From positions 5,208,001-5,272,000 of the forward strand of contig NZ_JACHJR010000001.1 in the NCBI RefSeq assembly GCF_014203705.1: 64,000 bases of DNA, written 5' to 3'. Under the pieces are notes generated by a model. It was not told the origin of the DNA. It saw only the letters and a program-made list of their open reading frames with translations, and did not search any database. Positions within the stretch are counted from its first letter, which is position 1. Every line of letters starts with the position of its first letter. Origin of the DNA: Kitasatospora gansuensis (GTDB lineage: Bacteria; Actinomycetota; Actinomycetes; Streptomycetales; Streptomycetaceae). Shown one piece after another: positions 40,670 to 49,010 of this stretch. The position numbers and the translations under genes were made by a program.

Positions 40670-42592
40670 ATGTCCCGCAGGAATCCGCCCGTCCCCCGGC
40701 GGCTGCTCGCGGCCGCGGTGGCGGTCTGTGCCGCCTCCGCGCTGACCGTCTCGGTGGCCGGCCCGGCGCTCGCCCACGATCACGACCGGACCGCCGACAC
40801 CCAGACCAGCGCAACGGCTGCCGACCCGGTCAAGGCCGACCCGGACGAGGCGGCGGTGCTCGGTGAGGAGCACGCCGAGGAGCACGCCCTGACCAGGAAG
40901 CTGCTGGCCGCGGTCGGCGAGTACCCGCAGTCCACCAGGACCGAGCGGCTGAAGGCGCTGGGCGAGTCCCAGGCCGCCGCCAACACGGGCTTCGACCCGA
41001 GCGAGTCGGGGCGGTTCCGGGAGTACTTCCCGTCCCCCGACTTCGCCGCGCACATCGCCCAACTGCCCACCGGCAAGGTGCTGCTGTTCTCCTTCGAGCG
41101 GATCGAGAAGAACCCGCAGAAGGAGCCCGCGCCGACCGACACGATCGGCAAGGAGAACGCCGGCCGGGCGTACCTCTGGGACCCGGCCAAGGGCACCGGC
41201 ACCGCCGCCTTCACCAAGGTCACCCCGCCCGTGGTGAACATGCCGGACGGGCTCAACCAGCCGCGCCCCGCGCCGTTCTTCTGCGCCGGGCACTCCTTCC
41301 TGCCCAACGGCATGCTCGGCGTCTTCGGCGGCAACCTGGGCGGCAACGGCGGCAGTGGCGCCAAGCTCTCGCTGGTCTTCGACCCCTGGCAGGAGGTCTG
41401 GTACCAGAACAAGGACATGGCGGTCGGCCGCTGGTACCCGAGCGTGGTGACCGGCATGGACGGCCGACAGCTCATCATGTCCGGCCAGTCCGAGCTGGGT
41501 TGGGGCACGCCGACCGCGATCGTCGAGCGCTTCCCGGCGCTCGACAAGTCGGTGCCGGTGGCCAAGACCGACAAGCCGGAGGGCTGGTCGATCGGCAGGT
41601 TCAAGGCGGACGCCCCGTTCAAGCGGGACTACCCGCACCTGTTCTCGCTGCGCGACGGCAGGATCTACGGGCTCGGCCGCAGCCCCGAGCAGCAGTGGAC
41701 CTTCGACATCAACACCGAGACCAGGACCAGCCTGCCGGCCCGGCCGGACAACCCGCCGGGTCCGGGCGCGATGGCCCCGCCGCAGGGCTTCGGCCGCAAC
41801 TACGGTTCGGCCGTCCCGCTCCCGGCCGGCTTCCGCGGCCCGGACTCGGTGCTGGTGCTCGGCGGTGACCGCGACGACCCGAACACCTATCAACTGGTCG
41901 GCGGGCAGTGGAGCAAGCAGCAGCCGCGCGCCTTCGGCCGCACCCAGGACGACACCCTGCTGCTGCCGGACGCCACCCTGCTCACCGTGAACGGCGCCTT
42001 CGACATCCGCGACTACGGCAACGGCACCTACAACCCGAACGCCGACCTGAAGTACCGGCAGACCGAACTCCGGGACGCGAACGGCAACTGGAAGCTCGGC
42101 CCGGCCCAGCGGCTGCCGCGCGGCTACCACTCCAACGCGGTGGTGCTGCCGGACGGCCGGGTGATGGTGACCGGTGACGAGCTCCAGCAGCTCGCCAACG
42201 ACCCGGACATCAACGACGACATGAACGGCAGCATCGAGATCTACGAACCGGCCTACCTGCACCAGGGCAGCCGGCCCAACCTCGGCCTGGTGTTCAACCC
42301 CTCGGTCACCTACAACGAGAAGATCACCGTCAGCAGCAGCACCGCCAACGACGTGACCCGCGCGGTGCTGCTCGCCCCGACCACCGCGACCCACTCGGTC
42401 AACACCAGCCAGCGGCACCTGGAGTTGCGGATCAAGAGCCGCTCGGGCAACTTCCTGGAGCTGCAGGCACCGCCCTCGGCGGCCGCCGCGCCGCCCGGCT
42501 ACTACATGCTCTTCCTGCTGAACGAGGAGGGTGCGCCGAGCACCGCGGGCTGGGTCCAGCTGAAGCCCGCCTCGGGTGGCCTGACCCCCTGA
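40670..42592 (+). CDS. Secreted galactose-oxidase/GlxA-like copper radical oxidase
   Basis: 640 residues. Signal peptide ends GPALA (1-35); the mature N-terminus is HDHD followed by an EEHAEEH stretch. The Kelch propeller has all cofactor residues of the family: Cys205 (FFCAGHSF) to cross-link with Tyr256 (GRWYPSVV), axial Tyr486 and His487 (RGYHSNAVV), and His575 (ATHSVNTS); the C-terminus is the DUF1929 beta-sandwich. Such enzymes oxidise primary alcohols or aldehydes with O2 and release H2O2. S. lividans GlxA acts in glycan synthesis at hyphal tips. No cslA synthase adjoins here, so this is probably a paralogue. A 13-bp-stem terminator follows. Confidence 0.92.
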   Translation: MSRRNPPVPRRLLAAAVAVCAASALTVSVAGPALAHDHDRTADTQTSATAADPVKADPDEAAVLGEEHAEEHALTRKLLAAVGEYPQSTRTERLKALGESQAAANTGFDPSESGRFREYFPSPDFAAHIAQLPTGKVLLFSFERIEKNPQKEPAPTDTIGKENAGRAYLWDPAKGTGTAAFTKVTPPVVNMPDGLNQPRPAPFFCAGHSFLPNGMLGVFGGNLGGNGGSGAKLSLVFDPWQEVWYQNKDMAVGRWYPSVVTGMDGRQLIMSGQSELGWGTPTAIVERFPALDKSVPVAKTDKPEGWSIGRFKADAPFKRDYPHLFSLRDGRIYGLGRSPEQQWTFDINTETRTSLPARPDNPPGPGAMAPPQGFGRNYGSAVPLPAGFRGPDSVLVLGGDRDDPNTYQLVGGQWSKQQPRAFGRTQDDTLLLPDATLLTVNGAFDIRDYGNGTYNPNADLKYRQTELRDANGNWKLGPAQRLPRGYHSNAVVLPDGRVMVTGDELQQLANDPDINDDMNGSIEIYEPAYLHQGSRPNLGLVFNPSVTYNEKITVSSSTANDVTRAVLLAPTTATHSVNTSQRHLELRIKSRSGNFLELQAPPSAAAAPPGYYMLFLLNEEGAPSTAGWVQLKPASGGLTP

Positions 42593-42609
42593 GCAGCCCC
42601 CCGAGATGC

Positions 42610-42638
42610 GCGGCCCGCCGTCCCCGACGGCGGGCCGC
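42610..42638 (+). terminator. Terminator after the copper radical oxidase
   Basis: A perfect 13-bp stem GCGGCCCGCCGTC / GACGGCGGGCCGC with a CCC loop, 18 bases after the stop codon. The remaining 230 bases to cvnA contain a CACCC/GGGTG hairpin (~42718-42731) and probably the conservon promoter. Confidence 0.88.
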
Positions 42639-42870
42639 AGTCGTGCGGTCCGGATGTGATCTGCACCCAAAAGGCCACGTGAAAGGCCCAAGTGTGATAG
42701 CTGATCGGCATGTTGAGCACCCGTCAGGGTGATCCGAAAAACCGGCTATGCTACTCCCGCCCAGCCCCGCCCACCCCGTGCCGGTCACGGTGGGCGAGGA
42801 CCGGAAAGGCCCCTACCGGGCCGGTACGCGACGCGTAAGTCCGTACACCTTCCGACAGTTGAGGACGCTG

Positions 42871-44367
42871 ATGCTTGGTGCTGGAGAGACGCCCGGAGAT
42901 CTGCGCCCCGCGCGCACGCTGGGATGGCTCCTGCCCACGGTGTTGACCGCAGCCGCGGCCGTGGTCGCCACCTTCCTGATCGCCAAGGAAGCCAGGGCGG
43001 CCGTCGGCTGGTGCGGCGCGGTGGCCACCCTCGCGGTCGCCCTGGTGGCGGCCGAGGCGGCCCGCCGGGGCCGTGCGCTGACCGCGCTGCGCGAGCGCTC
43101 GGCCCGCCAGGAGGCCGAGCTCAGAGGCCAGTTGGCGGCTCAGGAGGCGGAGACCGCGGAGCTCGCCGAGGTGCTGCCGCAGGCGGTGGCCCGGCTGCAG
43201 GCCGGCGAGTTCCTGGACGACGTGCTGCGCGAGCTGTCCCCCGGGGCGGGCTCGCCCGGCTTCCAGCAGGCCAGGCAGGCCGTGCTGCGGACGGTGCTCG
43301 AGGCGGTCGACGCCGAGGAGGGCCTGCGCGAGTCGGCCCAGCGGGCGTTCGTGAACATCGCCCGCCGGGTGCAGGCGATCGTCCACCGGCAGGCCCAGGA
43401 CCTGCGGGAGATGGAGGACCGGCACGGCACCGACCCGGCGGTCTTCGACGACCTGCTCCGGCTGGACCACGGGAACGCCCTGGTCGGCCGGCTGGCCGAC
43501 TCGATCGCGGTGCTCGGTGGCGCGCGCCCGGGCCGCCAGTGGAGCAAGGGAGTTCCGCTCTACAGCGTCCTGCGCGGTGCGATCTCCCGGATCCTGGACT
43601 ACCAGCGGGTCGAGCTGCACCCGGTCTCCGAGGTGGCCGTGATAGGCACCGCGGTCGAGCCGCTGATCCACGCGCTCGCCGAACTGCTGGACAACGCCAC
43701 CCGCTACTCGCCGCCGCACACCAACGTCCACCTGACGGCCGTCGAGGTGCAGACCGGCATCGCGATCGAGATCGAGGACGGCGGCCTCAGCCTGAGCGAG
43801 GAGGGCCGGGCCCGGGCCGAGCGGATGCTCCGCGAGGCGCAGGAGGGCATCGACCTGAACGACCTCGGCGAGACACCCCGGCTCGGCCTCGCCGTGGTCG
43901 GCCGGCTGGCCCAGGCGTACGGCTTCCAGGTCTCGCTCCGCCCGTCCGCCTACGGTGGCGTGCGCGCGGTGCTGATCGTTCCGCAGGACCTGCTCACCGC
44001 CACCCCGGCGACCACCGAGCGGGCGCACGGCATCGGCGTGGCCTCGGGACCGCGCCGGGCGGCGCCGGCGATAGCCCGGCCGGCCCTGACGGCCCGGCAC
44101 GCGGTGACCGCCCCGGCGGCGATCCGGCCGCCGTCCGGGCCGCAGCCCTGGGAGAGTGAGCAGAACCCGGCAGTGACCGAGCGGGCCGCCAACGGCCTGC
44201 CGCAGCGCCGCCGGCACGCCGCGGCGAGCCGCCCGGTGCCGACCCCGCAGGCCGCCCCGGCGGCGGAGCCGGAGCAGCCCGGGATGTGGCTGGCGGCGTT
44301 CGCCAACGGTGTGAACGGCCGGCCGGGCGACCATAGTGACGAGTCCTCAGGTAAGGGTGAGCAGTGA
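42871..44367 (+). CDS. cvnA: Conservon sensor-kinase-like protein CvnA
   Basis: 498 residues from ATG with GAGG 6 bases upstream; an in-frame ATG at 42748 would add 41 residues without a ribosome site. Two membrane helices (~18-65), a coiled-coil-like segment (~70-110), a degenerate H-box LLRLDHGNALVGRLAD, and a GHKL ATPase domain with AELLDNATRYSPP (N box) and LGLAVVGRLAQAYG (G box). A ~100-residue Pro/Ala tail follows. CvnA proteins are membrane members of a G-protein-like complex with CvnB-D. First of five tightly linked genes. Confidence 0.92.
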   Translation: MLGAGETPGDLRPARTLGWLLPTVLTAAAAVVATFLIAKEARAAVGWCGAVATLAVALVAAEAARRGRALTALRERSARQEAELRGQLAAQEAETAELAEVLPQAVARLQAGEFLDDVLRELSPGAGSPGFQQARQAVLRTVLEAVDAEEGLRESAQRAFVNIARRVQAIVHRQAQDLREMEDRHGTDPAVFDDLLRLDHGNALVGRLADSIAVLGGARPGRQWSKGVPLYSVLRGAISRILDYQRVELHPVSEVAVIGTAVEPLIHALAELLDNATRYSPPHTNVHLTAVEVQTGIAIEIEDGGLSLSEEGRARAERMLREAQEGIDLNDLGETPRLGLAVVGRLAQAYGFQVSLRPSAYGGVRAVLIVPQDLLTATPATTERAHGIGVASGPRRAAPAIARPALTARHAVTAPAAIRPPSGPQPWESEQNPAVTERAANGLPQRRRHAAASRPVPTPQAAPAAEPEQPGMWLAAFANGVNGRPGDHSDESSGKGEQ

Positions 44368-44771
44368 TTCAGCAGCGGGCCAACATGGACTGGATGCTCA
44401 AGGAACTGGCCGAGGGCGTACCGCAGACCCGGCACGTGGTGGTGCTGTCCTCGGACGGGCTGCGGATGGCGCAGTACGGCACGGACACCGACACCGCGGA
44501 CCGGCTGTCCGCCGCCTGCGCCGGACTGCAGAGTCTGGCCACCGCGATCGGCTCCGAATTCCCGCACGGGGACGGCCGGATGCGGCTGGTGGTGATCGAG
44601 ACCACCGGCGGGTTCTTCTACCTGATGGCGGCCGGCGCCCGGGCCTACCTCGCGGTGCTCGCCGACCAAGGCGTGGACGCCGGACTGATGGGCCAGCGGA
44701 TGCGCGACCTGGTGGCCCGGATCGGTGAGCATCTGAGCACCCCTCCGCGCCATGGTGAGCAGGTCGCATGA
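44364..44771 (+). CDS. cvnB: Roadblock/LC7 domain protein CvnB
   Basis: 135 residues: MDWMLKELAEGVPQTRHVVVLSSDGL and the ADRLSAACAGLQSLA helix are typical of the roadblock/LC7 fold found beside small GTPases (MglB-like). It is thought to regulate CvnD nucleotide cycling or to bridge it to CvnA. Four-base overlaps (GTGA, ATGA) with both neighbours. Confidence 0.94.
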   Translation: MIQQRANMDWMLKELAEGVPQTRHVVVLSSDGLRMAQYGTDTDTADRLSAACAGLQSLATAIGSEFPHGDGRMRLVVIETTGGFFYLMAAGARAYLAVLADQGVDAGLMGQRMRDLVARIGEHLSTPPRHGEQVA

Positions 44772-45127
44772 CCGACCCCGGCGCGGACTGGGAGGCGGGT
44801 AACCCGGAGCGGCTGTACGTGATCACGCGTGGACGCAGCGGGCTGACCGAGCGGGTCGTACTGGACCTGGTCACCCTGATCGTCGCCAAGTCCCGCCCGC
44901 AGCCCGCGATGCAGCCGGAGCAGGCGGCGATCCTGCGGCTCTGCGAGTCGCCGCTCTCGGTCGCGGAGGTGTCCGCCCACCTCAACCTGCCGATGAGCGT
45001 GGTCACCGTGCTGATCGCCGACCTGCTGACGGACGACCGGGTCGAGGCCCGGGCCCCCGTCCCCAAGGCCGAACTCCCCGACCGTGCCCTGATCGAAGCG
45101 GTGATGAATGGACTTCAGAAGCTCTGA
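44768..45127 (+). CDS. cvnC: DUF742 protein CvnC
   Basis: 119 residues with RLYVITRGRSGLTERVVLDL at the start and a winged-helix-like C-terminal part (AAILRLCESPLSVAEVSAHL...). DUF742 is specific to conservons; biochemical role unknown. Overlaps cvnB by four and cvnD by 20 bases. Confidence 0.93.
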   Translation: MTDPGADWEAGNPERLYVITRGRSGLTERVVLDLVTLIVAKSRPQPAMQPEQAAILRLCESPLSVAEVSAHLNLPMSVVTVLIADLLTDDRVEARAPVPKAELPDRALIEAVMNGLQKL

Positions 45128-45710
45128 GCCCGGGGGCCCGAGCGGCTCCGATCTGCTGCCCGCCACCGCCGCCACCGCCGTCAAGGTGGTCATCGTCGGC
45201 GGCTTCGGGGTCGGCAAGACCACCCTGGTGGGCTCGGTCAGCGAGATCCGTCCGCTGACCACCGAGGAGACCATGACCCGGGCCGGGGCCGAGGTGGACG
45301 ACGCCACCGGCGTCGAGCGGAAGACCTCCACCACGGTCGCGATGGACTTCGGCCGGATCAGCATCTCCGACGAGCTGGTGCTCTACCTCTTCGGCACCCC
45401 GGGCCAGCAGCGGTTCTGGTTTCTCTGGAACGGCCTGTTCGAGGGCGCGCTGGGCGCGGTGGTGCTGGTCGACACCCGCCGCCTGGAGGTCAGCTTCGAC
45501 GTGATCGGACGGCTGGAGGAGCGCGGCGTGCCCTTCGTGGTGGCCGTCAACACCTTCCCGGAGTCGCCGAGTTACCCGATCGACGAACTGCGGGCGGCGC
45601 TCGACCTGCCGGACGAGGTGCCGATCGTGGCCTGCGACGCCCGCAGCCGGGGGGCCAGCCGCGACGTGCTGCTCGCCCTGATGCGCTACCTGTACACGCT
45701 CAGCTCCTGA
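45108..45710 (+). CDS. cvnD: Conservon ATP/GTP-binding protein CvnD
   Basis: 200 residues. P-loop VGGFGVGKTTLVGSV, switch-like TPGQQRFWFLWNG and VNTFPES in place of the NKxD base-recognition motif, as usual for CvnD. It is the small-GTPase-like switch of the complex. Thr/Ser-rich region TTEETMT corresponds to switch I. Confidence 0.94.
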   Translation: MDFRSSEPGGPSGSDLLPATAATAVKVVIVGGFGVGKTTLVGSVSEIRPLTTEETMTRAGAEVDDATGVERKTSTTVAMDFGRISISDELVLYLFGTPGQQRFWFLWNGLFEGALGAVVLVDTRRLEVSFDVIGRLEERGVPFVVAVNTFPESPSYPIDELRAALDLPDEVPIVACDARSRGASRDVLLALMRYLYTLSS

Positions 45711-45756
45711 GCCGCTCCACCTGACGCCTGCTCACACTCACTCCCGGAGACAACCC

Positions 45757-47172
45757 GTGACCACCCCCGACGGCCAGCTCACCCCGCCGCCCGGCTGCCC
45801 GGCCCACGGCCTCGGCACCGACCAGATACGGCGGCTGTACGGCCCGGAGGCCGAGGCCGACCCGAGCGGCCTGTACGAGAAGCTGCGCGCCGAGCACGGC
45901 TCGGTCGCGCCGGTGCTGCTGCACGGTGACCTGCCGGCCTGGCTGGTGGTCGGCCACTCGGCCAACCTGACCGTGATGCGCAACCCGTCCAGGTTCTCCC
46001 GGGACTCCCGCCGCTGGACGGCGTTCCAGCAGAACCAGGTGGCGATGGACTCGCCGCTGATGCCGGTGCTGGCCTGGCAGCCGCTCTGCCTGTTCGCGGA
46101 CGGTGCCGAGCACCGCCGGCTGCGCGGCGCGGTCACCGACGCGCTGAACCGGTTCGACCGCCGCGGCATGCGACGCTACGTCACCCGGTTCGCCGACCAG
46201 CTGATCGACGGCTTCACCGGCCGCGGCACGGTCGACCTGGTGGGCGAGTTCGCCGAGCACCTGCCGATGCTGGTGATGACCCAGCTGCTCGGTGCGCCGG
46301 ACGAGTACGGCCCGCAACTCGTGGTCGCCGCCCGGGACATGATGCTCGGCACCGAGACCGCGATCGCCAGCAACGAGTACGTGGCCACCACGCTCCGTCA
46401 GCTGGTCGCCCGCAAGCGGACCGAGCCGGGCAACGACCTGGCCAGCTGGCTGATCCAGCACGAGGCCGGGCTCTCCGACGACGAGCTGATGGAGCACCTG
46501 CGCCTGGTGCTGCTGATGGCCAACGAGTCCACCGTGAACCTGATCGCGGACACCCTGCGGATGGTGCTCACCGACAGTCGGTTCCGCGCCAACCTCTCCG
46601 GCGGTCACATGACCCTGCCGGACGCGCTGGACCAGGTGCTCTGGGACAGCCCGCCGCTGTCGATGATCCCCGGCCGCTGGGCCACCATCGACACCGAGCT
46701 CGGCGGCCAGCAGATCAAGGCCGGCGACATGCTGCTGCTCGGCCTGGCGGCCGGCAACGTCGACCCCGAGGTCCGCCCCGACCTGGACACCCCGCTCTAC
46801 GGCAACCGCTCGCACCTGGCGTTCAGCGGCGGCCCGCACGAGTGCCCCGGCCAGGACGTCGGCCGGGCGATCGCCGAGACCGGCATCGACATCCTGCTCA
46901 CCCGCCTGCCCGACCTCCAGCTCGCGGTCGCCGAGGAGGACCTGCGCTGGAGCGGCGCCTGGCTGGCCCGCCACCTGACCGGCCTCCCGGTTCGCTTCAC
47001 CCCGGGCCGCCCGAAGCCCGCGCCCGCACCGGCCGGCGCACCCGCTGCAGCCGTCCCGGCCCAGGCCACCGCCCCGACGGTCACCCCGGCCGCCGCGCCG
47101 ATCGCCGCCGCGCCCGCCCCGGCCCCGCGCCGCAGCTGGTGGCGCCGGATCTTCGGCCGCCGCCAGGGCTGA
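45757..47172 (+). CDS. Conservon cytochrome P450, CYP157-like, with C-terminal basic tail
   Basis: 471 residues. The haem ligand is Cys363 in FSGGPHECPGQDVG. The K-helix ExxR motif is absent: the site reads DQVLWDSPP (292-300), as known for CYP157 enzymes of streptomycete conservons. The I-helix reads ANEST (255-259), one residue shorter than the usual AGxET. Residues ~415-471 are an Ala/Pro linker ending in RRSWWRRIFGRRQG, unlike ordinary ~400-residue P450s. It follows cvnD by 46 bases. Conservon P450s are thought to act as effectors of the complex; substrate unknown. Confidence 0.92.
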   Translation: MTTPDGQLTPPPGCPAHGLGTDQIRRLYGPEAEADPSGLYEKLRAEHGSVAPVLLHGDLPAWLVVGHSANLTVMRNPSRFSRDSRRWTAFQQNQVAMDSPLMPVLAWQPLCLFADGAEHRRLRGAVTDALNRFDRRGMRRYVTRFADQLIDGFTGRGTVDLVGEFAEHLPMLVMTQLLGAPDEYGPQLVVAARDMMLGTETAIASNEYVATTLRQLVARKRTEPGNDLASWLIQHEAGLSDDELMEHLRLVLLMANESTVNLIADTLRMVLTDSRFRANLSGGHMTLPDALDQVLWDSPPLSMIPGRWATIDTELGGQQIKAGDMLLLGLAAGNVDPEVRPDLDTPLYGNRSHLAFSGGPHECPGQDVGRAIAETGIDILLTRLPDLQLAVAEEDLRWSGAWLARHLTGLPVRFTPGRPKPAPAPAGAPAAAVPAQATAPTVTPAAAPIAAAPAPAPRRSWWRRIFGRRQG

Positions 47173-47179
47173 GCACGAA

Positions 47180-47211
47180 GGAAGGCCCCCACCGTGAGGT
47201 GGGGGCCTTCC
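47180..47211. terminator. Terminator shared by the P450 and tRNA-Lys
   Basis: A perfect 14-bp stem GGAAGGCCCCCACC / GGTGGGGGCCTTCC with a GTGA loop lies 7 bases after the P450 stop and 9 bases beyond the convergent tRNA-Lys 3' end. It closely resembles the terminator of the first tRNA-Lys. Confidence 0.88.
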
Positions 47212-47220
47212 TGGTGTCTG

Positions 47221-47294
47221 TGCGCCGCCAGGGACTCGAACCCCGGACCCGCTGATTAAGAGTCAGCTGCTCTAACCAACTGAGCTAGCGGCGC
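47221..47294 (-). tRNA. tRNA-Lys (CTT), second copy
   Basis: Identical over the mature tRNA to the copy at 33785-33858, with identity running on into short flanks (TCTG before, CTGTCTGAC after). Same cloverleaf, anticodon CTT, no encoded CCA. Confidence 0.97.
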
Positions 47295-47373
47295 CTGTCT
47301 GACGTCGAAGACTGTACGCGACATCAGCGGGAAGTCCGAAATCGTGACCGCGCGGTCACGGTCGGCTCCTGGT

Positions 47374-47727
47374 TCAGTGATCGTGCGGCGAGATCCGCCA
47401 GGCCAGCAGGACGACCAGGAAGGAGGCCGCCGAGAAGCCGGTGCACCACCAGGCGGTCGTGGTCTCGCCGCGCATCCAGGCGTCGGTGGCCACGGTCAGG
47501 GCCCAGAGCTGGCCGATCACCACGGTGATCGCCAGCACCAGCCGGGCGGTCAGGATCGCCGAGCGCTCCGGCTGCTGCTCACCGCCCGCGCCCGGCCCGG
47601 GACCGGTACGGCGGATGCGCGGGTCGGCGTAGCCGCTGGTGGCCCGGATCTGCGGATAGCGTTCCGGGACAGGGCGGTTGAGCCGCGGTTCGTCGCTGCC
47701 GGGGTGGTAGTTCTCCGGGTACGTCAT
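47374..47727 (-). CDS. Small membrane protein of the molybdoenzyme operon
   Basis: 117 residues from the ATG that overlaps the Rieske gene stop by four bases. A ~55-residue polar N-terminus (Pro/Arg/Tyr-rich) precedes two hydrophobic helices (ILTARLVLAITVVIGQLWAL and WWCTGFSAASFLVVLLAW) and ends in HDH. I do not recognise a family. Being last in a translationally coupled five-gene operon, it is probably an accessory subunit or assembly factor of the complex. Confidence 0.75.
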   Translation of the reverse strand: MTYPENYHPGSDEPRLNRPVPERYPQIRATSGYADPRIRRTGPGPGAGGEQQPERSAILTARLVLAITVVIGQLWALTVATDAWMRGETTTAWWCTGFSAASFLVVLLAWRISPHDH

Positions 47728-48308
47728 GACGCTCCCTCGGCGGCGCAGCCGGCCCGTTCGGCCAGCACCGGGTTGGACTCCTCCAGGCCGCGGCAGAGCC
47801 CGGCCCGTTCGCTCTCGCCGGAGCGGGCGGTGCCGATCGCCCAGACCGCGCCCTGGTCGTCCTCGACCATCACCACCCGGGGCAGCGGCCGGGGCGGCGG
47901 TCCGGCCGTCACCTCGCCGGTCCGGGCGCTGAACACCCCTTCGTGGCAAGGGCAGTAGAGCTCGCCCTCGGCGCCGCGCTCCTTGCGCCAGAGCACCCCG
48001 CAGGCCAGGTGGGTGCAGACGGTGGAGTACCCGACCACCGAGCCGTCGGTGAGCCGGATCGCCATCGCCCGGTCGTGCTCGCCCGGGTAGTTGAAGGTGA
48101 CCGCCTGCCCCTTGGGCAGGTGTTCGGCGACCTTGAGCGGGGGAGCGGTGCCGTCGCCGTGCCGGTGCAGCACCCCGGCCGAGACCACGGTGGAGCCGAC
48201 CACCAGGCCGCCCGAGACGGTGGCCACGATCCGCAGGTAGTCCCGCCGGGTGGTCAGGGAGTCGGCGCTGATCCGGTCGATCAGTTCGTCCTGCTCGGTA
48301 CCGGTCAT
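47724..48308 (-). CDS. Rieske [2Fe-2S] protein
   Basis: 194 residues. Twin-arginine-type membrane anchor (TTRRDYLRIVATVSGGLVVG, ~19-38), then the Rieske fold with both cluster motifs, CTHLACG and CPCHEG. It carries one electron at a time, usually at the outer membrane face. Overlaps the ferredoxin gene upstream and the small membrane gene downstream by four bases each, so it is a stoichiometric subunit of this complex. Confidence 0.92.
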   Translation of the reverse strand: MTGTEQDELIDRISADSLTTRRDYLRIVATVSGGLVVGSTVVSAGVLHRHGDGTAPPLKVAEHLPKGQAVTFNYPGEHDRAMAIRLTDGSVVGYSTVCTHLACGVLWRKERGAEGELYCPCHEGVFSARTGEVTAGPPPRPLPRVVMVEDDQGAVWAIGTARSGESERAGLCRGLEESNPVLAERAGCAAEGAS

Positions 48309-49009
48309 GCCGGTGCTCCGTTCCCGGGCGTGGGGCGCCCGTTGACCTCGATCACTCTCAGCAGGCCGCCCGCCGCAATCCCGTCCGAGCGGGTGGCCGC
48401 CGACCCGGCGTCCACCAGTACGTCCCCCACCAGCACCCCGCCCGCCGGCAGCCCGCCGGGGACGGCGGCCCGCTGCTCGGCCGGCACCACCATCGCGACG
48501 CCGGTGGACACCGTCACGTCGCCGAAGGCGAACATGGTGGAGACGTCCACGTTCGGCCGCTCGGCTTGGAGCTCCTCCAAGGTGCCGTAGAACAGCGCCC
48601 CGGTCGGGCAGACCGTCGCGCACATCGGCGCCAGGCCGTAACTGGTGCGGTCGTAGCAGAGGTTGCACTTCATCTGGAGCTTGGCGTCCAGGTCGATCTT
48701 CGGCACACCGAACGGGCAGGCGTTGACGCAGTTCGCACAGCCGATGCACCTGGTCGGGTCGGCCTCCTGCACCACGCCGTCGGCGGTGATCAGGATGGCG
48801 TCCGCCGGGCAGACCTCGGCGCACGGGGCGACCGGATCCTCGCAGTGCATGCAGACGGTCGGCAGCGAGGCCACCGAGTGGCCCTCGTCCGGGTAGTCCA
48901 GGTGGATCATCGACTTGCCGCGGTGCGAGTCGCACTCCCGGCAGGCCGAGACGCAGGCCTGGCAGCCGATGCAGCGGCCGGGGTCGATGAAGATCGTCCT
49001 ACCGAGCAC
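48305..49009 (-). CDS. 4Fe-4S dicluster ferredoxin subunit
   Basis: 234 residues, GTG start. CIGCQACVSACRECD, CMHCEDPVAPCAEVCP, CIGCANCVNACPFG and CNLCYDR...CATVCP provide up to four [4Fe-4S] clusters, as in DmsB/NrfC/FdhB electron-transfer subunits. A ~70-residue Gly/Ala/Val-rich C-terminal extension is extra. It should link the molybdoenzyme to the Rieske and membrane subunits. Confidence 0.92.
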   Translation of the reverse strand: MLGRTIFIDPGRCIGCQACVSACRECDSHRGKSMIHLDYPDEGHSVASLPTVCMHCEDPVAPCAEVCPADAILITADGVVQEADPTRCIGCANCVNACPFGVPKIDLDAKLQMKCNLCYDRTSYGLAPMCATVCPTGALFYGTLEELQAERPNVDVSTMFAFGDVTVSTGVAMVVPAEQRAAVPGGLPAGGVLVGDVLVDAGSAATRSDGIAAGGLLRVIEVNGRPTPGNGAPA

Positions 49010-49010
49010 G

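Noticed and set aside
33785..47294. The two tRNA-Lys genes as att sites of an integrated element
   Set aside because: No integrase, replication or transfer gene lies between them. The interval holds typical chromosomal genes with normal composition, and both tRNAs are complete with their own terminators.
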